From Adiantum capillus-veneris (lineage: Eukaryota; Streptophyta; Polypodiopsida; Polypodiales; Pteridaceae), in assembly GCA_014529385.2 (NCBI GenBank), contig CM043970.1:61991996-62055995 (forward strand): a stretch of DNA of 64,000 nucleotides, in the 5' to 3' direction. The number at the start of each line of letters is the position of its first letter. Positions within the stretch are counted from its first letter, which is position 1. A program made the position numbers and the translations under genes. Of the stretch, positions 52,218-64,000 are shown one piece after another. The notes below the pieces were generated by a model. It was not told the origin of the DNA. It worked only from the letters and a program-made list of their open reading frames with translations, and searched no databases.

Positions 52218-53049
52218 CATATGTAGTCTGGTTTCCCACTTGGTCGGTCAAATCGACAGCTTCCGATTCAGTGCTCAAACAGCATTGGCAAATTTTTAAA
52301 GAAGAATTGCATATATGATGATTGCTTTCTCTACAATTGTTTGAGCAATGAACCCAAGGCAAAACTCTTTGTAGTACGTGTTCTGATAGATTTCCGAGCA
52401 CAATTGGTTACGAAATTAGTTGATTGTAATTGTTGTCACCTCGGCTTTTGTTGTGGAACACGAGTGAATGAGTAGGATCGATTGATAAGCAACAACAATA
52501 GCTTAGCTTGAGTTGATGACCATTGGGAAGAAGTAAGTTGTGTCCCATAGAGTTGACTATACAACAAGGGCTGCTAAAGGGGGTGATTGAATCGAGCAAA
52601 GGGTTGCAGCTTAATTTGCTTAAACCCTACTCTTTAACCTACATTGGTACTTGTTTGTAGATTGACATTTAGCCTAGTAATGTCGTCCATTCCGTCTCTA
52701 GATCGAGGACCCATCATATTGTAAATAAAGCGTAGTCAATTTTTCCTTATTTCTTCTAGTCTTGCAATGAAATGTAACAGAGTGAAAATGCTAATTATAT
52801 AGTGCATGTCATGCAGAAGTGCCATACAAAAGTATGGTGGAGAGTTGGCATTGTGGTCTCTCCAAAAATTGTAAGAAACCTGCCCCGTAGCATTTATGTG
52901 TTGTGCCAAGCAAACATATAGGCATGGGAAATTGGATGCAGATAACGGACCTTACAGCATTGTCGAGCATCGATCTTTGTGCTCATCATTGCCATGCTTC
53001 TAGAAATCGTTGTTTGTGAGTTCCCATCTCTTGCCCTCTATAACTTTCT

Positions 53050-53180
<131 letters not shown>

Positions 53181-53399
53181 TATTTTGATTTGTACCACAA
53201 ACAGGAATCAAGCAACAAGTCTTACATGCCATTTTATCTCTTTGTCATTGTTGCTTTTGTAAGTCTGGTGGTAGAATGCGAATCAAGTAGGTATATAGCT
53301 ATTCACCTTGCTCCAATGTTCGTTACCATCTGAATCCATTAGTTGATATTAGCTATATTTGAGGGCGTTCTATCATGTAGTCTCAAACCTGGCATCAAA

Positions 53400-53790
53400 C
53401 CAATTTTCAAGTCAATTTTCATACTTCACCATCTTTCTATAAATCCTTGTAATGACACCATTAGCCTTTTCCACTAACCCATTTGACTAGAGATAGTAAG
53501 ATGTGCTATGATGATGTAAAATATGAAGCTCTTCACAAACTTTTGTCAATAAACCTTTTTAAAATCCTATGTCATTATTGGAAACAATCTCCAAATGTGT
53601 ATTAAAGTTACAAAAAATATGATATAAACAAACTTGCTCATTGTTCTCTCATTTACCTTTGCCACACTTTACGCCTCCACGCATTTAGTCATATAGTCTA
53701 TAGCTAGTGAGCTTACTATTCTATGTCCTAGGTAGTTGACCCATAGCATCAATGTCCCGTTTCTCAAAAAAATCCCATAAGCACAAACTT
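53400..53790 (-). pseudogene. Ty3/gypsy integrase remnant of F2
   Basis: Across frameshifts the minus strand reads FFEKRDIDAMGQLPRT (first catalytic Asp region, W-x-D-x-x-G-P-L-P in the family), SLAIDYMTKCVEA.SVAKVNE (VDYxTKWxEAxxVxxxN) and SNGLVEKANGVITRIYRKMV (catalytic Glu region, GxxExxNxxL). The middle Asp region is unreadable. Open frame 53908-53669 covers the first part. Confidence 0.8.
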
Positions 53791-54035
53791 GTAACTTCAG
53801 CTTCCAAACCAGGGTTGCCCATAGCTTGTTGCAACCTAGTAACAAGATCATTAACAAACATGGGGGCATCATCATTAGCACCTTCATGTGCAAAACCAAA
53901 GTTATCAATATTCATTCTACTATCTTGGTTACTGTCAGCCATGCTAATTAAACTTATGTATAAATTACTTTGTGCTTTGGTACCCTCAAAAACCTTAGTC
54001 TCTACTCTTCTTGACATTTGAAAATTAGTTCTCAA
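53791..54035 (-). pseudogene. gag remnant of F2 fused to integrase
   Basis: A frame starting at or near MSRRVETKVFEGTKAQSNLY runs through NIDNFGFAHEGANDDAPMFV and NDLVTRLQQAMGNPGLEAEV and passes into the integrase reading without protease or reverse transcriptase. The junction is evidence of a large internal deletion. Gag identity is inferred from its position after the primer site; no zinc knuckle remains. Confidence 0.6.
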
Positions 54036-54320
54036 GTAGCCACACCCGTGGTTTAGAGACTGTCGATTGCAAAGACTAGTGGAGAGAGTCTTACATGGCT
54101 CGGTTGATTATGGCTCCTGTTGAGCTTGCTAGTAGCTCAATAATGGTTAAGACAAAGGCAAGCCCTAAGAGACTCCATTATTAAGATTATAGTTCCCAAT
54201 GGTGTACCTCATACTAAGTCCTTTTCAGCCAAGAAAACATATCCATGTCCCGCTTACCATATTGCAATGAACAGGTCCAACCTTTCATGGACAACTTAAG
54301 GACCTCTCTTCTGATACCAG

Positions 54321-55831
54321 TGTAATGGAAATTGCCTATGAACATTGAGAATAGCGGAACTAAGAGACTATAGTGAGCATTTTTAAGAGGCTACTTTGAG
54401 AACATAGAGGGTGAACTAAATTAGTCGTAGCAACATAACCAATATACTTAATTAACTTAGCATGAATAATACTTTTTCAAGAGAGAGAGTTACAGAACTT
54501 GACAGTAGTTGAGGATCGGATTTATGTGGAGCCGGTCCCCCCTCCAATAGACTTTTGTATTATAGATTCTCCCATAAAGAGAGACTTGATACAATACAAT
54601 CTTTGGTTTCCTTGAGACCTAGGTGATGCAATGAAGATGGAAAACTTCATGCATCATGAGCATAACATAACCTTTGTAAAAGCATTAACCATCCATGGCC
54701 TCAGTCCCAAGGCCTCAAACACCTTCAAAGGTGCAGAGAGCTAGTGGGGAATGAGGGTAGCGAAGAGGAAGAAGAAACATTGATATGAGAAAGAAATAGC
54801 TCCTCACTTACCATCACTCTTCTTGCTTAGCACAACATAAGCATAGTAATGAAGATGGAGAAGATGGCTAGCTTAAGCATTGAAGCATGGCTCTTGGTTG
54901 GATTTGCATTCCATAGCCAAGAGTGTTGGTGTAGACTCTCAACTTCTCAACAATCTTGGAGAAGGAGATGGAGTTCTTGCACTTTCACCAAGTAAGAATG
55001 AGCTTGTGAGTGTGTGTGAGAGAGAGTATACCCCCCAAGCACACCCCTAGCTTCCTTGGTCAACCCCTCCTTGTAGCTCAAGCTTCAATGTGATTGGACC
55101 CCTACAAGCTTAGCCAGTCACATGCTTTAGTCATATCAAGCAACCATGCTAGTATCAGGACAAGTGTCCTTCTTATCCTTCTGAGAGAGAGGGCTTGAAC
55201 AAATGCATAAACAATTAATTAATAAACTAAAATCTCATTGGAATCCTTTAGAGGCCAACCAATAGCCTTTAGGTACCTTACAAGGGTAACATGGGAGAGG
55301 ATATTGATATGTGTCCTTGTTGCTTCTTTAGACTAGACTTGCCTTGTGTGAGGGTGTGTGTGTGCTCTTTCATGCCCCTACAATTAGGGCTCGCCCCCCC
55401 ACGAGTAGGGATCTTGATTGACTTTTGGAACACCTTAAGCCCCTCAAGCACCTTGGTTATGGAGCACCTTTAGCACCTTAGTCATAAAGCACCTCAAGCA
55501 CCTTAGTCAGCAAAACATGACAAGCACCTCAAGCTTGGGTCGAATTCCCACCTCAAGCACAGCCCTAGCTTGCCTAATGTTTATGGACTTTTAACACTAA
55601 CCTTTGGAGGTCTTTAATGAAGCTAACCCTAAGGTCTTTAAGCTCCATAATAGCATTGCCCTTTGACAGACCATCTCTCATTTGGACCCTTTGACTTTGG
55701 CCCTTTGTTGAGATAGATCCATAAGCACATGTCTCTATTATAACCCTTGTTCCTGTTTATTCTCCCACATTAAATGAGCAATTTAATATGAGAAAATCAT
55801 TTGGCTCGGTTAGAGATTAGATTTTATGACA
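54321..55831 (-). repeat. LTR of Gypsy-F2
   Basis: 1511 bp, homologous throughout to 2399-3954. It contains the 'agcacctcaagcacctta' minisatellite (about 55440-55550). It has inserted at the 3' end of a coding-like frame, at 55832. Confidence 0.88.
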
Positions 55832-56580
55832 AGCTTCGAGTTGGAGAATTTGTTAGAATCCACATGTGAGAGCTTGACTTGAAGGAGATCAAAAGGTAAA
55901 TCAAAACAAAGCCGGTGTTTGGCTTGAAGAGCTAAAGTTTGAAATCGGTCCACCACTTCAGGGGTAAGGCTACACAAGAGAGCTAGAGCAGAGATAGTAA
56001 AAGGGGCACTATGGTAGATGAGCTCAAAATCCCAAAGTTTTCTATCAAGACGAATGGCAACGGGCTCAACTTGCATAGGAGGGAGAAGAGGGATAGCATA
56101 AGAAAAAACCTTAGAGATAGATTTTTGAGCTTTATCAGAGTTTGAGATGGCTAGAGATGCTATGGATTCTCTTTCCTCGGGGTCAAGAAGATCAAGGTCA
56201 AGCAAGGGGTTAACAAATTTCTCATTATGATTGATTTCAAGGGGAGCATCAGGAAGATTGTTAATGAGGTAGAGCTTATTAACAATAGTGGGGAGGGAGG
56301 TAACGTAGAAATCCAAGTCTGTGCAATCTTGGAAATCAATGAAACAAGGAGAAAGAAGAAAATATTTAGAGAAGAGAGAAGCTTAGGAAGTTTCTTCGCT
56401 ACAACTACAAGAGAAATCCAATCATTGATCGAGGCAATGCTAAGAGCAGATAAAGAGTGATTTGAACTGACCTCTTTTTTGAAGTCCAAACTTTTTATGA
56501 AAATTAGGGCCTTTAAAACAAGACAATATGCATTGAGTCCCCAAGGTGGAATTTGGAAGGTCCTTGATGTCGACATAGCC
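55832..56580 (-). pseudogene. unassigned coding region interrupted by F2
   Basis: The frame at about 56380-55832 reads ASLFSKYFLLSPCFIDFQDC, TDLDFYVTSLPTIVNKLYLI, NNLPDAPLEINHNEKFVNPL, LDLLDPEERESIASLAISNS, LRK-free DRKLWDFELIYHSAPFTISA and SLTPEVVDRFQTLALQAKHR. It is open for over 180 codons, protein-like and unrecognised. It stops because the LTR of F2 cuts it. Upstream, in other frames, WISSLTKLGYVDIKDLPNST and SLSALSIASINDWISLV may belong to the same broken gene. Confidence 0.35.
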
Positions 56581-56730
56581 AAGTTTAGTCAAGGATGAAA
56601 TCCATCCAACTTGATATGAAGGACCACCAAGGTAAGTACATGCTGATTGCTTGGTACAATTCACCATATAGTGACAATCCGACCAAGGATTGTCTCGAAC
56701 ATAGTGTGTGTCTTTGCTTTGTTTTTCCAT

Positions 56731-59190
56731 CTTTACAAAACCATATAGTGAATTGTACCAAATTTTATCAAAATTAACTAGCAGACTTCACAAATGACTC
56801 AATTGTAAATACACAATATGAAAACTCGATCGAACACTACAAATTTATGAATTGATTCATCAATTGCACAAAATACAACTGGAAATCCATGAGGAGTAGG
56901 TGTGTCTCCTGGTAGGTGAAGGAGAGGTCGATACTTGCCACCATCCAAACATCAAAGCTTATTAGAATAAGCTACAATGAATGGGTAGACAAGTACCAAG
57001 TGACCCCGCCACTTGTTATCGTTGTTAAACCCCCCAGAACAACACCCTAGTATCTTGATTTATGATCAATTACAATGATAGGTTCGAGAGAGGCTTTAGC
57101 TTTTCTAGGTAAGAATTCTCTAGTCCTATAGGGTTCTATTGTTGGTGATTTGTGCTCCAATCTGGCAATTTGTAACTTGTTATTGATTGCCCATTTTCTA
57201 TGGGCTAATATTCACTCTAATTCATGCAGTCATCCTTATTTTGCTTGGTTCTAGTCTCAGACAAGTACGCTTTTAATGAGAATCAACAATCATTATAATT
57301 TTATTTTACTTTTGCCAGAGTTTTGTTTTTTTTCAAGAAAATTAAAAAACACCATAAACCATTCACAACAAGTCTCAAATCACTTCAAGATAACCTTATG
57401 AATATGTTGAAGCTTCCATGTATATGAGCAAATGAAAATAGTAAAATGTAGTCCTTTTCAATAACCAGCTTAAACTTGCCCACCACTTTTTTTGTTAAAC
57501 CACCAAGGAATGTTACAAGATCACATTTAAAGAGAATGCTTTTCCGCGTCAAAGAAAATAATACCCAATGATTATTGTAATGTTCAACATCCAACCCCAC
57601 ATCAAATACCCAAAGGATGCCATCTAAACTAGAATCTAATGCTTGCATCAAGAAAAGTATGCATTCATGTATGCGTGTGGTGTGTGTATCCGATAGAGTC
57701 AAGCCATTCTATAAAAAACCCATCAGCCGATTGCGACAGTTTGTGTAGTATGGAATCCTCAAGCAACTTATTATTGCATATAGTTATGTATGGAACCAAT
57801 CAACCCCAGATTCATGAGCTTATAGGCTCATACATTTTGCATGTTTTGAATCAGCTAACCTTAGGCAACCACCCCATAAGCCTAAAAAAAAAACCGTCAC
57901 CATTACTTGGTTATGTTTACCTAATCCTAATCAACAATCATTACTGTTATATACAAGATTGTGCGAGTGTGTTCACATTAATTCACGAATGAAAGCACAC
58001 CCATCAGCACCAAGAAATCTACTCTTTTTGGACTAGGTAAACCCACAAGAACAATTTTGCATGCCCCATATTGGTCATCACTATTGATTGGCCATGTGTT
58101 ACAGAAATGTTCAGAGACATTCTGAATTTGGTGACCACGCATGTAATTTCCACCTGATGAGAATACCAAAAACAAGCATGATACGCACCCATTCTTTTGT
58201 GTCTAGAAATTGTCAATCTCATTGCAACTGCATGCATTCGTACATGTGTGTCTTAATCCTTAACGATGTAGTTCAAGCATGAAAGCAACCGACAAGGCAA
58301 AAATTTGAAACACATAGGATTAGGGGCTCCACTCCATTTGGAATAGAAAAAGTCACTTTACACCACCCTACAGGCATCCATTTCCAAATTCCCCTAAATA
58401 CCTCATTATTATTGTCTGCCTATACATCACAGAAAGAGTCGGACCCATTATGATGCATCCGATGAATGCTATGAAATATGAAACAGTACCAAATCATTAA
58501 AAATACACACACTATTCCCTTGTGTATACCATACACATATGCAAATCGGCATCGTGGCTACATATAGCCACCTATATGTGTGTTCCCTTTAGAGGTATAG
58601 TGCAAGATTGAAAGCTATACTCAGTAGATCATAAAGGAGATGTACCTTCACAAAAGCCATCATTTTCTTAGTGCATACATTTGGAGTATCTACATCTACG
58701 AGCTTTGTTAATGTCACCCAAGTGGAGTGTGAGTGTGTTGTGCACGATGAGCCAGTGCTCAAAGATGAGCCCGAATGTGTCTGTGCAATTAACAGAGTAT
58801 AGAACAATGTGCAAGAGAGTATGAACGCCCATGATTATAAGCATTTTTGCTTACCCAAAGTTATATGACCCCATTTTAGTAAAGTCACTTGCCACATTTA
58901 AGTGAGGCTACTGAACTAACCATTTGAGGTATAATTGGTTGCTACTACAACTCATGGGGCCACTTAACATGTTGAATGCTACCATGTTCCCAAGAAAAAT
59001 CTTAGTAAATATAGTTTCCATGAAAACCCTCAACTAGACCAATTTTATGTATTGGCACCACACCGCATTATTTGTTATTGAAAATGTCCATAAAAACCCT
59101 AAAAACATGTTAATAATGGCTTATGGTATCCCACCACTGCTATCCTTGCCCGAACGTGTATGCATCTGTCCGATCGATCTCTACATAATT
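56731..59190. other. interval without supported genes
   Basis: Low-information AT-rich DNA. Frames at 57385-57702 (GLDVEHYNNHWVLFSLTRKS) and 57978-58237 (minus) are short and motif-free. No repeats of note apart from short CA/GT runs. Confidence 0.4.
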
Positions 59191-59194
59191 GAAG

Positions 59195-59300
59195 AATTGT
59201 AAGCAATTTATAAGGGTTCCAATGATGTCCCATAGCAAGTGATAATGTGTGTGTATTGTGCGTGTGAGTGTGTTGTGTGTGTGTGTGTGTGTGTAGCCCT
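59195..59300. repeat. direct repeat copy 1 with (GT)n
   Basis: Contains 'ttataagggttccaatgatg' and 'cccata..aagtgataatgtg' leading into a (GT)n tract. The second copy is at 59720-59816. Confidence 0.8.
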
Positions 59301-59354
59301 CCCCCATCCCTAGGGTAAGATACACTTAGCTGGGGGTAGGCCCACTAAGTGGAC

Positions 59355-59705
59355 CTATTCCCCCACCAAGTATCTTGATGAGCTCAACGGTGTCATATGT
59401 GCTTGAGGAAAATGGTTGCTTTGTAAAAATCTAGTGATATGTTTTGTGATTACGTGTTTAGCAAATCCATTGTTTTCAAACATGCCAATCAGATGCAATA
59501 TATCTTGATATGCTAATGATAGGTGAGAGGCATTATATGCAATTGGAAATATTTGTGATATGCATACTTCAACAGCCATTGTTTTGGGTCTATTAGCTGA
59601 TGGATGTATATTTGAGATACTATTTATTGGTAGTCCATCTTTCATCCAAAAAGTAGACGAAGCAAAGTCTCCAATATATGGTCTTTCTATTTCGATTGTG
59701 TTCAA
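59355..59705 (-). other. 116-codon open frame without recognisable domain
   Basis: Reads NTIEIERPYIGDFASSTFWM, KDGLPINSISNIHPSANRPK, VCISQIFPIAYNASHLSLAY and MFENNGFAKHVITKHITRFL. The amino-acid mix is plausible for a protein, but no motif is known to me and there is no support from splice sites. It lies between the two copies of the 59195/59720 repeat. Confidence 0.2.
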
Positions 59706-59719
59706 ATATTTCTCAACAA

Positions 59720-59757
59720 ATTATAAGGGTTCCAATGATGTCCCATAGAAAGTGATA

Positions 59758-59816
<59 letters not shown>
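59720..59816. repeat. direct repeat copy 2 with (GT)15-(GA)14
   Basis: Same unit as at 59195, about 520 bp away, here with a longer perfect GT run (to 59788) followed by GA (to 59816). Confidence 0.85.
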
Positions 59817-59818
<2 letters not shown>

Positions 59819-60493
59819 AAACTTAAAAAGGGCAGTAAACTCAACTTGAGAAGCTAAGGATAGTTAAGTACACAAGATCAAGTGCTTGTAAAATGCAACT
59901 TGTTGTTAAGCATGGATACAAAGGGGTGTGAATGGAACTACATCGTGAAAGCCAAGTTCGACTACCTAATAACCATTGTATGCATGAGAGTGAATATTTC
60001 ATGGAATTGGAGGTGTAAATGGAGACATCACTTGTAATCATTGTCAAAAAAATATAATTCTACACTTACCGGCTAGGAATCCTTGCTGGCTCTCTGCTCA
60101 TGTTAAAAGCAGGTATGGCCCAAGAAAGTTATCAATGACCTTTGTAAAATGTTCTTGCACTGTTAGCAGTCATAAATAATCGAGAATAGATGTCACCGTT
60201 TGTGCTTATATAGCTAGTATCTTAAGATCCACCTTTGATGATGATGAAAGAAGGTGGGGACGGGTGGCTAAGATGCTGCATGCCATCAGTTGTTGATACT
60301 ATGAAATGTTCATAGACTTTGCCTTCTTTTCCAAATTAGAGATATGCATAAAATGACCACTTAAATGTGCATGAACATTATTAGTGAAAAAATCCTTTTA
60401 AAAAATGAATAGTTTCAAGGGTTGGTTTGCACGTAAAAGAAGAGGGGATATCAAAGACAAAGGAATAGCTGAGGTCTATGCTCCATCTGTGGT

Positions 60494-60590
60494 TGGTTTT
60501 GACTCAATTTGAGAGGGTTTATGCGTGTTGTTTGAGAGTTTCTTATGATACAATTTGTGAATTCTTGAAAAGTGAGAGAGGAGGAGTCTA
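60494..60590. repeat. dispersed repeat copy 1
   Basis: 'ttggttttgactcaattt' followed by 'gagagggtttatg' and 'tttcttat.ata.aatttgtg', repeated at 62692-62786. A shorter unit 'gaggtctatgctccatct' is doubled around it (60473 and 60594). Confidence 0.75.
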
Positions 60591-60769
60591 TTGAGGTCTA
60601 TGCTCCATCTATAGTGAGGGCGAGCTTTTTGAAATGGGGCCTCTAAACCCAAACCAATGGGCCTACCCTCACAAAATGTTCGTAAAGAGGTACGCACACT
60701 ACTTGGGGCACCACCTTCTTTTGGGAGTGGAGAAGGAAACCAATCAAAATAACACTTGCACTCACCCAC

Positions 60770-62690
60770 TCAAGTAACACACTTTGAAAACCCCCTTACT
60801 CTATATACACTTTGGACACTTGAACACCATCAACGATTATGCAACCCAATGCCGTGCATCAAATGAAATATGCAATTTGTGGAATAGCATTCACCTTCTC
60901 CCCATAAGAATACCCATAATACATCCAAACTCCTCCTCTCTCAAGCACTCATAAAAAAACCATGCGCACAAGACTTGCCTCTCAAACACACAAGAGAATC
61001 ACTTACATCAAACTAACACACTTTGCATAGAGAGCTCAGCTCCATCTATGCAATGTCGTGACACAAATAAAAATCACCATGAGAGGTAGCCACATGCGTA
61101 TATAATGAAGCAAAAGAGAGTTGGAGTGAGAAATTTCTTTAGACCAATTGAATAAGTGTGGAGAAACAAACCAATGGTAAATTGAGAATAGAACACTTAC
61201 TTGATTTCTCGCACACCTTTTAAGGGGAGGACAGACACTGGCTAACCATCACGAATTGCGACACTTGAAAGTTTTGAAGATGATTTGATGATCATTACAT
61301 AACCATGAGAGAGATCATGATGTATTTACAAGTTATTGAGGTGCTACAAATGATTTATTGGGTTGATGGAGTAAGAGATTGTAGAATAGAAAGAGTGGAG
61401 GATAGAATTGCACTTCCTCCAAAGAGGAGGGTTAGGAGGGAGGATGTGAAAGAGGGAGAGTTGGGGTTTTCTCTACTATTGATCAAGAAACAACATGAAG
61501 TTGAAAATATAGGTGTGTGTCCTTGAGTCTCTCCAAGGGGGGCTATTTATAGTTGTGTAGGAGTGGGATTATGCTACACTTAATTAGGGTAAGTGATTAG
61601 CCCTAATTAAGTGTCCTTTGACCACTCATTGAATATTGGACATAAAAGGGACTATTTATTCACCAAAAATATCATTTTAGACCGTGAAGGCTCCATAGGG
61701 GTGCATAATGTAGGTGGGCCCCACCATGAGGCCCTACGGGTGGCTCCTGCGGGGTATCTCAACTTGTCTGTCTTGGCATTTAGAAAGCATCTTTAGGTTG
61801 GTCCCATCACATGCAAGTCACCTTGAACACTCATTGCTCTTCTAGAAGATGAGTAGGGGAAAAATAAGATCTCACCCTCTTGATTTACTTGATTTACAGT
61901 TCCACTTTGCTGCGAATCTGACAGATTGACACTATTTTGACCATAACGTTTTACCTGTAGCTCGGAATGACATGCTTCAAAAGGCAAATTTGACCTTATC
62001 AACATGTTTGATATGAATTTGGACTATTCTTCATGCCCATGCACCAAGGAATTCGGTTTGGAAGGTCCACACTAGGCTAGGGAACCTTTTGCTTCCAAGT
62101 CTTCTTGTATGGGCCCTTTGCTTGTATGCATCCAAGGGGAATCATGCTTTTTCATAAGGCTATGATGCTTAAACAAATAGAGGAGGGCCCAATATTATTT
62201 TCTTGTGAAAAGAATATACAATTGGAGTCTTTTTGAAAAGAGAAAAACTATATGTATATTCTTAAGAGATATTGGGCCACCTATGTAGGGGGCATAGAAG
62301 ACTTGTAGAGAGGGACCATAATCTTTGGTAAAGACAAGTGGAGAGTTGATTTCCATGGTAATTTATCTATATGGGATGGAAGATGGATATATTATTTTTC
62401 TACTACTAATTCACAAGAGGTAAGAAAGTTTGGGGGTAGATAGTTGGTTATTGTATGCTTACTTTTATTTTCAAAGCAAAAAAGAAAAGGGTGGTAATAT
62501 AAATATATGACTAAGGTGACATTTTTGAGAAGAGTACAATGTATGTGTCGCCACAAAGGTTAAACGAAGAGGGGGAATTTACTCTAGATAACTTAATAGC
62601 ATAGAAAAATATATACACATATGAGGAAGAGGACGTTGAGTAGGCTGAAAAATGTTGCAAAAAGATGGTTACCATTTTATGCCACTCAAT
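60770..62690. other. interval without supported genes
   Basis: AT-rich DNA with short open frames (for example 61305-61526, rich in Arg, Glu and Val) that show no domain and no homologous copy in the window. Confidence 0.4.
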
Positions 62691-62691
62691 A

Positions 62692-62786
62692 GTTGGTTTT
62701 GACTCAATTTAAGAGGGTTTATGCATCTTCTTTGATAATTTCTTATAATATAATTTGTGTGTTTATGCAAAAGGAGGGAGACAAGG
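62692..62786. repeat. dispersed repeat copy 2
   Basis: Second copy of the unit at 60494, diverged by several substitutions. Confidence 0.75.
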
Positions 62787-62908
62787 TCTATTACCGAGCT
62801 ATAAAGAGGTGTGTGTGCATGCGTGCGTGCGTGCATATGTGTGTGCGCGCGTGCAAGCAAAAGGAGAGAGACAAGGTATATTACTGAGCTATAAAGAGGT
62901 GTGCGTGT
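62773..62908. repeat. 90-bp spaced direct duplication with GT/GC-rich spacer
   Basis: 'aggagggagacaaggt.tatta' through 'gagctataaagaggtgtg' is present at about 62773-62818 and 62863-62908. Between them is an alternating purine-pyrimidine stretch (tgtgtgcatgcgtgcgtgcgtgc). 62909-64000 holds nothing assignable. Confidence 0.85.
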
Positions 62909-64000
62909 GGTTAATTGTGGGTTCTCTTGACTTGTATCATTGTGAGTCGACTCTCAACGGTATTTGTGGCCAAGTTCATCACAAGTTGCAAAAATTGGGC
63001 CAATTTGATGCAATAATCCTTGTTGGGTTATATTGGCTTATGAAAAATTCACCTTCATGTCTAGATAGCAAGGCAATACCTTGTTAAAGTCCTAAAAATT
63101 AAGAACATGCATAGTTGTTTTTATGCAAGATTTAGGTTCTATAAGCATTGGGCTCAATGGTCTTAGGCAAGTCTCTACTGAGCTTCTTTGAGGGTATAGT
63201 TGAATTTTCAAGGATCAAGTGTTTGTCTCTCGGAATCAATTGAGCACACTCTGTCTTGCTTTGATCTCATGCATCTCCCAATTGTTTATATATTTTTGAG
63301 AGTATATGTTGAACTGTGCAAGTGCATCTAATCTAATTGACTCCTTATTGGTCTTTCTGAAGTATTGTGATGGAAATCACTTGCTTAGTATTTTGTGAAC
63401 CCCATATCCAAGAAGGTTTCCTTTTCGACCATCACAAGGGTGAAAAGTCTTCACATCCATCTTTAGAAAATCTAAAAATTCATGTGTAATGACCATGCCC
63501 TCTACAATTTAATATGGAATTGCACTTTCTATTTTATTTGTTGCGAAGAATAGAGGTTAACGATGACTTTTTGTATTAGGGGCGACTTTAGGGGCCTTCC
63601 ATTTGTTGAATGGTTGGAACTTTGAGCAAGCCTTGCTGAGTATTTTCAAATCTAGAACCTTTTAAAAGAAAACACATTCAAATTCTTAAATGTTTTCTTA
63701 TATTTGAGGCAATTTGAGTCAACATTCTTTATCTTGACTTGGGTCTCTGAAGGAGGGTTACCAATTAAGGTGTGGCAGGCGCATGTATGATCCACATTAG
63801 GTCCAACAATGTTTATAAAAATATTGATCGGAGATGCTAGGTCCTAAACAATCACCTCCTCTACATGATAGTGGTCTTTTATCAACCTAGAGCGTGATCC
63901 GATCAAGGGTTGTAAGCAATGAATCATGTGCTTGATTTATAGTTGCGCTGATATGCATGTTTATGAGATGGACTTTTCTACTTATTACATTATTGGTGTG

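Larger units (their letters stand above)
53340..55831 (-). mobile_element. Gypsy-F2: truncated, internally deleted Ty3/gypsy element
   Basis: On the minus strand a 1.51-kb LTR (54321-55831, TGTCATAAAATC...TTCCATTACA) is followed by a primer site TGGTATCAGAAG (about 54318 downward), a leader, a short gag and then an integrase core. Protease and reverse transcriptase are missing, and the 3' LTR is not found; homology fades near 53340. Integrase features (below) fit Ty3/gypsy. The solo LTR at 2399-3954 belongs to the same family. Confidence 0.85.

Overview
The window is nuclear DNA of a land plant with a large, repeat-filled genome. Evidence: introns with GT/AG borders, a plant-type 40S ribosomal protein S18 gene (telo-box promoter motif, start codon alone in exon 1), Ty1/copia and Ty3/gypsy elements primed by initiator tRNA-Met, LINE and hAT relics, and very many long (CT)n/(GA)n, (GT)n and poly-C tracts. 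No bacterial operons, phage or CRISPR are present. The species cannot be named from the sequence. A fern, lycophyte or similar large-genome plant is a guess from repeat density and short divergent LTRs, not a result.

Layout. 1-2.4 kb: small local repeats, including a three-copy minisatellite with (GA)n spacers. 2.4-4.0 kb: solo LTR of family F. 4.5-9.65 kb: Copia-A, a complete but broken Ty1/copia element on the minus strand. 9.65-12.4 kb: microsatellites and a LINE reverse-transcriptase relic (plus strand). 12.4-17.8 kb: element C, with 17.8-18.6 kb and 24.5-24.8 kb holding a LINE endonuclease relic (minus strand) that is split by element D (18.6-24.5 kb). 25.5-26.2 kb: a 345-bp tandem duplication. 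26.3-39.4 kb: a nest of four mobile elements. An hAT (DUF659) transposase pseudogene is split by Copia-B, whose gag is split by element E and whose region between reverse transcriptase and RNase H is split by a LINE fragment.

39.4-53 kb is the most gene-like part. It holds an unrecognised three-exon coding region on the minus strand (41.2-42.6 kb) with a decayed partial tandem copy beside it, a 155-bp tandem repeat, scattered coding-like remnants, and RPS18 (50.58-52.14 kb, minus). All four RPS18 exons and splice sites can be read, but one base is missing in exon 3, so the copy is either a recent pseudogene or carries a consensus error.

53-55.8 kb: a truncated Ty3/gypsy element (F2) whose LTR matches the solo LTR at 2.4 kb. 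55.8-64 kb: mostly low-information intergenic DNA with small duplications and a few unassigned open frames.

C, D and E are copies of one family of about 5.4-5.9 kb with LTRs of 126-156 bp, target-site duplications, PBS and (in D and E) PPT, but no recognisable protease, integrase or reverse transcriptase. They behave like LARD-type non-autonomous retrotransposons. This family, its fixed-position (CT)n tract, the RPS18 frameshift and the unidentified gene at 41-42.6 kb are the points most worth following up. I see no convincing novel defence or regulatory system.
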